The notes beneath the pieces are model-generated. The model worked only from the letters and a program-made list of their open reading frames with translations, made no database searches and had not been told where the DNA came from. Positions 8,937-16,021 of a DNA stretch of 28,835 nt are shown here, piece after piece; position 1 is the stretch's first letter; each line of letters begins with the position of its first letter. Made by a program: the position numbers and the translations under genes. The stretch covers positions 1-28,835 of the forward strand of contig JBFZCW010000387.1 in the NCBI GenBank assembly GCA_041307765.1. The letters run 5' to 3'. This DNA is from DYRB01 sp041307765. Its GTDB lineage: Bacteria > Pseudomonadota > Gammaproteobacteria > Chromatiales > Chromatiaceae.

Positions 8937-10027
8937 TGCTTGCCTGGTTCGCCCGCGGCGGCATCCACCAGCGGCGGGCTGAGTTGGACATCCTGCCCTT
9001 TGTCAAAGAAATCCGCGCGCTTGGCCATGGCCGGATCCATAACGACGCTTCCTGCGCGGTCGATCATCAGCACGTAGCGCACCCCGAGGCGCCGCGCAAC
9101 CTCCACCCAACCCTCGGGTCCGGCGATGAAGAGGGCCGTGGCCGCACCCTCCGCGGTGGCCGCGTCGCTGTGGATGACGGTGACGCTGTGGACCCCGGAA
9201 GCCGGATAACCGGTGCGCGGATCCAGGGGCTGGTGGTACGTCTTGCCCTCGAAGACGAAGTTGTGTTCATAGTCGGCAACGGTGGCGATACTCTCATCGC
9301 CGCGCAGCTGTAACACGGCCAGCACGCCCGACCCGCTGGGGCGGCGTACCGTGATCCGCCATGGCTGGCCCGATCGTTCGCCGATGACGCGCACGGTTCC
9401 GCCGGCGCTGACCATGGCATGGCGGACGCCGAGCTCGCGCAGGTGCTCGACGGCCAGGTCGATTCCATAGCCTTTGGTGATGGCGCTGAAGTCGAGGTCG
9501 ACCGCGGGGTTGGAGCCGCGCAGCGTCAGTCCATCGATGTGCACGTCATCCATGCCCGGGTCCGCCGCGACGAGCCGGCGGATCTCTCGCGCCTCAGGCG
9601 GTCGCCGGCCCTTGACGGCGTCGCCATGGAAACCCCACAGGTGGTTGAGGTGCCCGATGGCTGGGTTGAACAGACCGCCGCTCTTCTCATAGAGGCTTTG
9701 GCTCAGGCCCACCAGGGGCATGATGGAAGGGGGCGCGACGAATGCCTCCCCGGTCGGCAAGAGTTGGTTGACTCGCCCCAGGGGACCGGGGTCCCAGGCA
9801 TGCCAGGCACGGTCCATGAAGGCAAAGTCTTCCTCCAAGAGCCTTGCGGCGCGCTCAGCATCGGTACGACTGACGCCGACGATACTGACGTCAATTTGGG
9901 TATCGAAGGCAATAAAGCGGGCGGTGACGACCGGGGTCTCATCCCTGCAGCCGGCGATCAGCGCGAGGGCCAGGCTCAGGGTCAGAATACATGCGGGCAC
10001 GAACAACGGCCTGCGGCTAGTGCTCAC
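8933..10027 (-). CDS. apbE: ApbE-family FAD:protein FMN transferase, lipoprotein
   Basis: ApbE attaches FMN through a phosphoester bond to Thr or Ser of target flavoproteins such as NqrB/NqrC, RnfD/RnfG and FMN-binding-domain reductases, on the periplasmic side. The 364-residue product starts with a lipoprotein signal ending in the lipobox LIAGC. It carries the family features TQIDVSIVG, HAWDPGPLGRVNQ, NPAIGHLNHLWGF, DFSAITKGYGIDLAVEHL, MVSAGGTVRV, HQPLDPRTGYPA and HSDAATAEGAATALF. It overlaps gshB by 11 bases and tonB by 4, so the three genes form a tight operon. No obvious FMN-acceptor protein is in the window, so its target is elsewhere. In the gammaproteobacterial gshB-tonB neighbourhoods I know there is no apbE between the two, so this looks like an insertion into the operon. 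Confidence 0.9.
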   Translation of the reverse strand: MSTSRRPLFVPACILTLSLALALIAGCRDETPVVTARFIAFDTQIDVSIVGVSRTDAERAARLLEEDFAFMDRAWHAWDPGPLGRVNQLLPTGEAFVAPPSIMPLVGLSQSLYEKSGGLFNPAIGHLNHLWGFHGDAVKGRRPPEAREIRRLVAADPGMDDVHIDGLTLRGSNPAVDLDFSAITKGYGIDLAVEHLRELGVRHAMVSAGGTVRVIGERSGQPWRITVRRPSGSGVLAVLQLRGDESIATVADYEHNFVFEGKTYHQPLDPRTGYPASGVHSVTVIHSDAATAEGAATALFIAGPEGWVEVARRLGVRYVLMIDRAGSVVMDPAMAKRADFFDKGQDVQLSPPLVDAAAGEPGKQ

Positions 10028-10970
10028 CCAGTTTCTCCTCGATGACGGCGATCAGGTCTCCGGCGATATCGAGCCCGTAGAGGGCATCAAGCTCGCGGAT
10101 GCAGGTTGGGCTGGTGATGTTGACCTCGGTGAGGTAATCCCCGATGACATCGATCCCGGCGAATAGGACACCCCGGCGACGCAGCTCGGGGCCCACGACG
10201 CTCGCGATGGTGCGGTCGCGCTCGCTCAAGGGCCGGCCATGGGCGGAGGCACCGGCGGCGAGGTTGCCACGGCTCTCCCCTGGGGCCGGGATGCGTGCCA
10301 GGGCGTAAGGCACCGGCTGGCCATCGACCAGCAGGATGCGCTTGTCCCCTTCGGCGATCTGGGGGATATAGCGCTGGGCCATGCAGTAGCGTCGGCCGTG
10401 GTCAGTCAGGGTTTCGACAATGACGTTCAGGTTTTGGTCCCCCGCGCTGATCCGGAAGACCGACATGCCCCCCATGCCACCCAGAGGCTTCAGGACCATG
10501 TCGCCATGTCGGCTGAGGAACTCGGCGATGTCGGCCGCGCTGCGCGTGACTAGTAGGGGCGGGCAGCACTGGGGAAAGTGCGCCGTGAAAACCTTTTCGT
10601 TTGCGTCGCGCAGGGTCCGCGGGTCGTTTACCACCAGGGTGCCTGCGTCCTGGGCCTGCTCCAGGAGGTAGGTGGCATAGATGTACTCCATGTCGAAAGG
10701 CGGGTCCTTGCGCATCAGGACGGCCGGGAGGCTGGCCAGCGGCCTGACCTCGGTCGCCCCGAAGCGGTACCAATTCTTGGTGTTGTCCTCGACCACGACC
10801 TCGCGCATCCGGGCCAGGCAATGCTCCGGTGTGAGAGCAAGGCCCCCGAGCTCCATGTACCAAAGCCGCCAACCTCGGCGCTGGGCGGCCAACATCATGG
10901 CGAAGGTGCTGTCCTTCTTGATGTTGATGGACCCGATGGGGTCCATGACGATTCCGATTTCCAGGCTCAT
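10017..10970 (-). CDS. gshB: Glutathione synthetase
   Basis: GshB ligates glycine to gamma-glutamylcysteine with ATP, the last step of glutathione synthesis in the cytosol. The 317-residue translation matches the bacterial family in length and motifs: IGIVMDPIGSINIKKDSTFA at the N-terminus, DPRTLRDANEKVFTAHFPQ, the ATP-grasp glycine loop PLGGMGGMSVFRI, AQRYIPQIAEGDKRILLVDG, and the metal-binding end EVNITSPTCIREL. I prefer ATG 10970, which gives MSLEIGIVMDPI. A TTG one codon upstream (10973) lies nearer to the GGAG ribosome site and cannot be excluded. The gene heads the gshB-apbE-tonB operon and diverges from the pil genes across a 1.4 kb gap. Confidence 0.93.
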   Translation of the reverse strand: MSLEIGIVMDPIGSINIKKDSTFAMMLAAQRRGWRLWYMELGGLALTPEHCLARMREVVVEDNTKNWYRFGATEVRPLASLPAVLMRKDPPFDMEYIYATYLLEQAQDAGTLVVNDPRTLRDANEKVFTAHFPQCCPPLLVTRSAADIAEFLSRHGDMVLKPLGGMGGMSVFRISAGDQNLNVIVETLTDHGRRYCMAQRYIPQIAEGDKRILLVDGQPVPYALARIPAPGESRGNLAAGASAHGRPLSERDRTIASVVGPELRRRGVLFAGIDVIGDYLTEVNITSPTCIRELDALYGLDIAGDLIAVIEEKLGEH

Positions 10971-11251
10971 CAAGTCATGTTACTCCAGTCCATGAACGGC
11001 CGTCAGAGCGGTCGTGCGCCACATGTTGCTGCCAGGCCACGTCCGCCCTGGTTGGGGCCCGGGCGCTGCCCTTGCATACCCAGCCTGCAGTTGCTAGATT
11101 GTCACAGCATCATCAGGTTGGATCGCGGGCCGAGGGATGCTGGGGCAGCGAGTTGGGGGGCCAACTTGGCAGGCGAGCCTCACTCATCCGCGCCGCCACG
11201 TCGGGCATGGTGATCCACGCGAAAATTACAAAGGGGATCGACCACATCCCA

Positions 11252-11536
11252 ATGAACACATGCGTTTCCTGCCACCGATCTCCTGCCGCAGTCGTTCGGT
11301 TTGCTGCCATCGTCCTCGCTGTTTCCGTAGCAAGTCCCGGATCCGCCGATCCCGATCCAGCCGAGGAAACCAATGTAGCCAATCCAGGCGCCAACGCCTC
11401 AGCGGATCGATCCGACTTCGAGCGCCTGCTCGAACAGCGAGATTTTGGCACCTTCATGATGTACAAACGGTTGCCTGTCGAGAGTCGAGATGAGGTGTTC
11501 CTCTCTTACAGCCAGGGGCTACTATGGACCAAATAA
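11252..11536 (+). CDS. Small predicted exported protein of unknown function
   Basis: From ATG 11252 the frame gives 94 residues: MNTCVSCHRSPAAVVRFA, a hydrophobic core AAIVLAVSVA, a likely signal peptidase site after PGSA, an Asp/Glu/Pro/Ala linker, then FERLLEQRDFGTFMMYKRLP followed by ESRDEVFLSYSQG. The ending F..FGT...Y.RLP...R..V...Y resembles the C-terminal motif of small secreted proteins I associate with other Chromatiales, but I cannot name a family. A purine-rich AAGGGG lies about 15 bases before the ATG, rather far. The frame extends upstream to 11072, but that part is not protein-like. CxxCH in the signal region matches a haem c motif by sequence but would lie before the cleavage site, so I do not read it as haem binding. 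Confidence 0.5.
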   Translation: MNTCVSCHRSPAAVVRFAAIVLAVSVASPGSADPDPAEETNVANPGANASADRSDFERLLEQRDFGTFMMYKRLPVESRDEVFLSYSQGLLWTK

Positions 11537-11946
11537 AAGCAGCCGTTCTGAATGCCTTCCTTCATCGGCAATGATGGGGTGTCGTGCGCTGGGTTTGCGT
11601 TAGCTCGCCGCATCTTAGGCCCCGGCGTCCATGAAGTGCAAAGCCGGTCTGTGGTCCCGCAAAGCGCAATTGGTGGAGCTCCGCGTCGCGACGGTGCGTG
11701 CCGTGTGGTCTCGCTCCCGGGGTGGCGCAATGACCTGCGTTGCGGCTATTCACGCCGCAGGACCGCAAACGTCCCGGCCTTCTCGGCCAGGCAGAGGGTT
11801 CGCTTGCACATCCTGGGCCCTGTCGCTACGCCAGTGCTGCGACCAGCCATCGAATTCTGTACCCCGTACCCGCGCGCCGTAGCCGACCGCTCCTCCTGTT
11901 GGGTGGCCCGTCGCCGATGTCGCCGACAGTTTAGGCTTGACAATAG

Positions 11947-11964
11947 TGAACTCGGTCGAGTTCA
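11947..11964. repeat. 18-base inverted repeat, possible operator
   Basis: TGAACTC and GAGTTCA are perfect complements around a GGTC centre. The repeat starts 4 bases after a TTGACA hexamer (11937-11942), so it would overlap the core of any promoter that uses it. That layout fits a repressor operator, but no -10 element at the right distance is evident. Confidence 0.35.
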
Positions 11965-12246
11965 GTGTGGGGAAACTGTGGGATACTTCCAGCCTGTTGC
12001 GGAGGGTGGCTTGACGGTCGCGCGATTCCGGCGTGCTGCCGGGGGAGGCCACGGTTGCCGTCCCGGCTCGCCGCGCGTCGGGGGCAGGACCAGGCCGCCG
12101 CCGTCCCCGGGCTACTTTGAGGCGCCACGATGTGCGCAGTGAATCGGACATGCGACGGTGAACGGTAGTGTCGATACCTGCCGCAAGGGGCGCGCAGGTC
12201 GCACCTTTTCTTGCTATAGGCTATTCTGCGCGTGCATGGAAATGAT

Positions 12247-12281
12247 ACCCCCAGGGGGCATAAATGGCATGACCTTGGGGT
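12247..12281 (+). promoter_or_regulatory. Hairpin in the presumed pilG leader
   Basis: ACCCCCAGG (12247-12255) can pair with CCTTGGGGT (12273-12281), 8 of 9 positions, around a 17-base loop, ending 70 bases before the pilG ATG. The inner CCCCCAGGGGG could form an alternative small stem, so two exclusive folds are possible. There is no T-run. Confidence 0.3.
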
Positions 12282-12351
12282 CTGACTATGGCGGAGCGGG
12301 GCTAGTGCCTAAGCGGTTGCACATGTCGTGTCGGGGGACCGGGGGGCGTCG

Positions 12352-12756
12352 ATGAATGGCGAGGGAGATCCCAGTGAGCTTTCCGGTTTGAGAGTGCTGG
12401 TCATCGATGACAGCAAGACGATCCGGCGCACCGCCGAAAATCTGTTGATCAAAGCCGGCTGTGAGGTAATGACGGCCGCTGACGGCTTCGAGGCGCTGGC
12501 AAAACTCATCGATTGGCGTCCGCATGTGGTCTTCATCGACGTCATGATGCCTCGCCTGGACGGCTATCAGACCTGTGCCCTAATAAAGAACAACAATTCT
12601 CTGCGCGATACCCCAGTCATCATGTTATCGAGTAAAGACGGGCTGTTCGATCGTGCCCGGGGGCGCCTAGTCGGGGCCGAGCAATATCTTGCCAAGCCCT
12701 TTACCCGCGATGAACTGCTGGATGCGATTCGGCGCTTCGCCCAGCGGGGGCTGTGA
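12352..12756 (+). CDS. pilG: Twitching-motility response regulator PilG
   Basis: PilG is the CheY-like single-domain regulator of the Chp pathway that promotes pilus extension in Pseudomonas. The 134-residue protein is one receiver domain: acidic pair D19/D20 (LVIDDSKTIRRTAE), phospho-acceptor D63 (VVFIDVMMPRLDG), PilG-specific YQTCALIKNN and PVIMLSSKDGLFDRARGR, and the conserved Lys in YLAKPFT. There is no output domain. I chose ATG 12352 because a G-rich ribosome site (GGGGGG) lies 6 bases before it; a GTG at 12328 would add eight residues. It opens the pilGHIJL-chpC cluster, 51 bases before pilH, and gshB lies upstream in divergent orientation as in Pseudomonas. Confidence 0.93.
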   Translation: MNGEGDPSELSGLRVLVIDDSKTIRRTAENLLIKAGCEVMTAADGFEALAKLIDWRPHVVFIDVMMPRLDGYQTCALIKNNNSLRDTPVIMLSSKDGLFDRARGRLVGAEQYLAKPFTRDELLDAIRRFAQRGL

Positions 12757-12807
12757 ACCCGAGGCAGGCCCCCAGCAGAATAGTACCGCCATGCGAAAGG
12801 TAGAGAC

Positions 12808-13233
12808 ATGATCGATTTTTTTAAGAAACCCCAAGGAAACGCCGGGGACTTGAGCCCCACGCCGAGCCTTGCGACGGTTCTCATTGTGGACGATTCTCCG
12901 ACCGAAACGACGATCTTCCGCAACGCGCTCATTAAGGCGGGGTTTCGCGTCGAGACGGCGGTCAATGGGGAGGAGGGCGTGGAGGCCGCTCAGAGACTGC
13001 ATCCGGATCTCATTCTGATGGACGTGATCATGCCCGGGCTGAACGGCTTCCAGGCGACGCGCATGCTCAAGCGCGACCCGGCCACCGCGCAAATTCCCGT
13101 GATCGTCGTGACGACCAAGAGTCAACAGACGGATCGTGCCTGGGGTTTGCGTCAAGGGGCGGTTGATTACCTGGTAAAGCCAGTGGATCCCAAGGAGTTG
13201 GTCGCGCGAGTCAAGGTAGCCCTCGGTGAGTGA
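12808..13233 (+). CDS. pilH: Twitching-motility response regulator PilH
   Basis: PilH is the second CheY-like regulator of the Chp system, linked to pilus retraction or to draining phosphate from PilG. The 141-residue protein has a receiver with D28/D29, phospho-acceptor D72 in LILMDVIMPGLNGFQATRML, and Lys124 in the tail AVDYLVKPVDPKEL. The string VIVVTTKSQQTDRAWGLRQG is typical of PilH. About 22 extra N-terminal residues (MIDFFKKPQGNAGDLSPTPS) precede the domain, while the usual PilH starts almost at the first beta strand. An AAAGG site precedes the ATG and supports the long start. The last 8 bases overlap pilI. Confidence 0.92.
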   Translation: MIDFFKKPQGNAGDLSPTPSLATVLIVDDSPTETTIFRNALIKAGFRVETAVNGEEGVEAAQRLHPDLILMDVIMPGLNGFQATRMLKRDPATAQIPVIVVTTKSQQTDRAWGLRQGAVDYLVKPVDPKELVARVKVALGE

Positions 13234-13795
13234 TCGGACCGCGCCGGGCGGCGTTGTGAGTGCGGATGGTTTGTTTGCTGCGCTCAGGGAGTTGGAGCGG
13301 CGGTGTCAGGCGCACGCCGTCGGTCTCCCGCAACGCGAGAAGCCGCCGGAGGTTTGGGCCGGCATCCTGTTTCGGGTGGGCCAAGTCCCGCTATTGGCGG
13401 ATTTGGAGGAGATTGCCGAGGTGCTCGAATTTCCCAGGGATATCACTCCCGTACCGGCGACCCGCCCGTGGGTGCGCGGAGTTGCCAATAATCGAGGCAC
13501 ACTCCTGCCCATCTTCGACCTGCGGGGCCTCCTGTTCGAGGCTCCAACGGCCCGAAATCCGAAGAACCGTGTGCTCGTGGTGCGTGACGCAGAGGTTCCG
13601 TTCGGTCTTCTCGTCAGCGACGTAACGGGCATTCGGCGGTTCGATGCTGCGGCTGTAAGGAAGGACTTGCCGGACATGCACGCCGCGATCAGGCCGTTGG
13701 TCACGGGAAGCTTTTCGCTTGGGCCGGAACAATACCCGGTATTCAGTTTGCGGCGGATGGCCCAGGATGCGAGGCTCAGCCTGGCGGCTGCCTGA
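13226..13795 (+). CDS. pilI: CheW-like adaptor PilI
   Basis: PilI is the scaffold protein that couples the PilJ receptor to the PilL kinase. The 189-residue protein has a CheW fold from about residue 45: FRVGQVPLLADLEEIAEVLE, PVPATRPWVRGVANNRGTLL, PIFDLRGLL, VLVVRDAEVPFGLLVSDVTG and FSLRRMAQD near the end. Start GTG 13226 overlaps the pilH stop by 8 bases, which suggests translational coupling. A second GTG (13255) would shorten the N-terminus by about ten residues. The PilI-type motif PWVRGVANNRGTLLPIFDL distinguishes it from the ChpC-like adaptor further down. Confidence 0.9.
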   Translation: MSDRTAPGGVVSADGLFAALRELERRCQAHAVGLPQREKPPEVWAGILFRVGQVPLLADLEEIAEVLEFPRDITPVPATRPWVRGVANNRGTLLPIFDLRGLLFEAPTARNPKNRVLVVRDAEVPFGLLVSDVTGIRRFDAAAVRKDLPDMHAAIRPLVTGSFSLGPEQYPVFSLRRMAQDARLSLAAA

Positions 13796-13933
13796 GGCAA
13801 GGGGGGTAACAGCGCCGGGGACGGGTGACGCCTGCCGACCACGGGTCGCGCGCACCGGATTCAGGCCCGGCGGCGATGACGCCAGCATTGGCGGCGCAAG
13901 AAAGATTCCGATTCTGCGACAGGGGGAACGAAG

Positions 13934-15985
13934 GTGGCGACAACGATGGTATCGGGAGTAGGTGGGCGGCGTCAGGGCGGAGCCAATGCTTTGATCATTG
14001 TGCTCTCCGTGCTGCTCGCAATAGCGATCGGCCTGGCCTTTGCCAGTTTCTTACACGGTGAGCGCTGGGCGGACTATGGCGCGAAGTCCCTGCTGAAGGT
14101 GGCGACGCAGCAGAGTCAGGCGCAACAGTTGGCCAAGGAGGCGAGCGAAGCGGTCCGTGTCGACCAGGCGGCCTTCGAGCGGCTGGCCCGTCTGCGCGCA
14201 TCGCTCCAGACCGGTTTCGACCAACTGAAGAAGGGCGATCCGAAGGCAGGCCTACCGCCGGCCCCGCCTGAAGTCGCTGCCAAGCTCAAGGCGGCTGAAA
14301 CCGCTTGGGCCGCCGTGCGAGATGGAGCGGATCGGGTCCTCGCCGCGAAAGCCGCCATCCTCAAGGTGCCGGGGATGGTTGAGCAAACGCGGGGGCAACT
14401 CACTGGGCTGTCCAACGCCATGGACGAGGTTGCTCAGTTGCTGGCGAGCAAGAAGGAGGCCCAGGCGCGGGTGCTCGCGGCGGCAAGGATGCTGGCGCCA
14501 GTGGAGCGTATGTTCCGTGCACTCGGGGAGTTGCTCGCGGGCGGCACCGCCACCGAGACGGCCATGAACCTCGGCCTCGACGCGGCTGAGGAGTTTTCCA
14601 AGGGGCTGGACGCTCTCATCGAGGGCGACCCTGATCGCGGCCTCGAACCCGAAAAGGACCCGGATGTGCGCAAGGCGCTCGAGCGGGTCGGAGGCGTCTT
14701 TCAAGGCATGATGGTGGGCGCTCAAGAGCTGATGGCCACGGTGCCAACGGTGGTGCCGGCGCTCGGTGCCCCTGCGCAGATCGCTGGCGGTGGGGCGAAA
14801 CTGGGTGCTGTCCTGGACGGGCTCATCGAGACCTACCGTCAGACCCCTGGACGCATGAAGGTGGGTCCCGTGACCGTCGGCCCCGATACGGTACTCATAT
14901 TCGGGGTCCTGGCGGCACTCCTACTGCTGCTCTTGGCGATGCAGTTGATTCGTGACTCGCGTCGACGGGAGGCGGATTCGAAGGCGCAGAATGACGCCAA
15001 CCAAGAAGCGATCCTGCGGCTGCTTGACGAGATGGGGAACCTCGCCGACGGGGATCTCACCGTGACGGCAACCGTGACCGAAGAGGTGACGGGCGCCATC
15101 GCTGACTCGATCAACTTCACCATCGATGCGCTGCGCGAGCTGGTCACAACCATTAACGACACCTCTGAAAAGGTCGCCGATTCCGCTCTGTCCACTCGCG
15201 CCAGGGCGACGGAGCTGGCGGAGGCCAGCGAGGTGCAGGCGCGAGAGATCGCCACCGCAACCACCGCCATTCAGGCCATGACCAGCGCCATCGACGCGAT
15301 GGCGCGCGACGCCGGTGAGTCCGCGGAGGTCGCCTCGCGCTCCGTGAAGGTCGCCGGCCGCGGTGCCGAGACAGTGCGCGCGACCATCCAGGGCATGGAT
15401 CAAATCCGCGAGCAAATCCAGGAGACCGCCAAGCGCATCAAGCGCCTTGGCGAGAGTTCCCAGGAGATCGGCGAGATCGTGGAACTGATTGACGACATCG
15501 CCGACCAGACCAACATCCTGGCCCTGAATGCCGCCATGCAGGCAGCCATGGCCGGGGAAGCTGGCCGCGGGTTTGCCGTGGTCGCTGACGAGGTGCAACG
15601 CCTCGCGGAGCGCTCCAGTAATGCCACCAAGCAGATCGATGCCCTGGTTCGAACCATCCAGGCGGATACCAACGAGGCGGTCAGCTCCATGGAAGCCAGC
15701 ACCTCAGGCGTGGTGGAGGGGGCGAAGTTAGCTGAGAACGCCGGCGCCGCGCTCCAGGAGACGGAGAACGTGTCGAACTACATCGCGGAGCTGACCCGCC
15801 GCATCGCCGAGTCGGCCCAACGCGAGTCGCAGCAGGCAAAGCAGCTCGACGCCACGGTGAGCGTGGTAAAGGAGATCACTCAACGCAACACCGCGGGTAC
15901 CCGCGAGACTGCTGAGTCGGTTCAGACTTTGGCCAACCTGGCGGTGGAGCTGCAACGTTCCGTGGCCGGCTTCCGGCTCTCCTAG
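13934..15985 (+). CDS. pilJ: Pilus chemoreceptor PilJ (methyl-accepting chemotaxis protein)
   Basis: PilJ is the inner-membrane receptor that feeds signals, probably including the pilin state, into the Chp kinase. The 683-residue protein has TM1 at about 18-40, a helical periplasmic region rich in Ala/Glu/Lys (41-319), TM2 at about 320-339, a HAMP-like segment, and a cytoplasmic signalling hairpin whose tip (about 522-565) reads IADQTNILALNAAMQAAMAG followed by EAGRGFAVVADEVQRLAERS, typical of PilJ. GTG 13934 is preceded by AGGGGG at a good distance, which sets the start. The gene lies 138 bases after pilI and 36 before pilL. No methyltransferase or methylesterase gene is in the cluster, so whether it is methylated is unclear. 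Confidence 0.93.
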   Translation: MATTMVSGVGGRRQGGANALIIVLSVLLAIAIGLAFASFLHGERWADYGAKSLLKVATQQSQAQQLAKEASEAVRVDQAAFERLARLRASLQTGFDQLKKGDPKAGLPPAPPEVAAKLKAAETAWAAVRDGADRVLAAKAAILKVPGMVEQTRGQLTGLSNAMDEVAQLLASKKEAQARVLAAARMLAPVERMFRALGELLAGGTATETAMNLGLDAAEEFSKGLDALIEGDPDRGLEPEKDPDVRKALERVGGVFQGMMVGAQELMATVPTVVPALGAPAQIAGGGAKLGAVLDGLIETYRQTPGRMKVGPVTVGPDTVLIFGVLAALLLLLLAMQLIRDSRRREADSKAQNDANQEAILRLLDEMGNLADGDLTVTATVTEEVTGAIADSINFTIDALRELVTTINDTSEKVADSALSTRARATELAEASEVQAREIATATTAIQAMTSAIDAMARDAGESAEVASRSVKVAGRGAETVRATIQGMDQIREQIQETAKRIKRLGESSQEIGEIVELIDDIADQTNILALNAAMQAAMAGEAGRGFAVVADEVQRLAERSSNATKQIDALVRTIQADTNEAVSSMEASTSGVVEGAKLAENAGAALQETENVSNYIAELTRRIAESAQRESQQAKQLDATVSVVKEITQRNTAGTRETAESVQTLANLAVELQRSVAGFRLS

Positions 15986-16021
15986 CGGCCGGCTACCAAT
16001 AAACACCGAGCGGACATAGTC

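Larger units (their letters stand above)
11537..12351. other. 815-base region without a recognisable gene, upstream of pilG
   Basis: Several overlapping frames of 65-196 codons exist on both strands, but none shows a ribosome site, a domain or a plausible composition; they are Arg/Cys/Pro-rich, as expected of non-coding high-G+C DNA. The stretch contains an 18-base inverted repeat at 11947-11964, a TTGACA at 11937-11942 without a matching -10 element, and a hairpin at 12247-12281 in what is probably the pilG leader. It may be a relic of a lost gene. Confidence 0.5.

Noticed and set aside
11255..11275. CxxCH in the small exported protein as a haem c site
   Set aside because: The motif lies in the first ten residues, before the signal peptide core, and would be removed by cleavage.
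11590..11630. Integron attC-like GTTAG core
   Set aside because: Only a partial GCGTTAGCT was found, with no partner core or gene cassette.
11552..12142. Open frame of 196 codons upstream of pilG
   Set aside because: Arg/Cys/Pro-rich with competing frames on both strands; nothing distinguishes it from open non-coding DNA.
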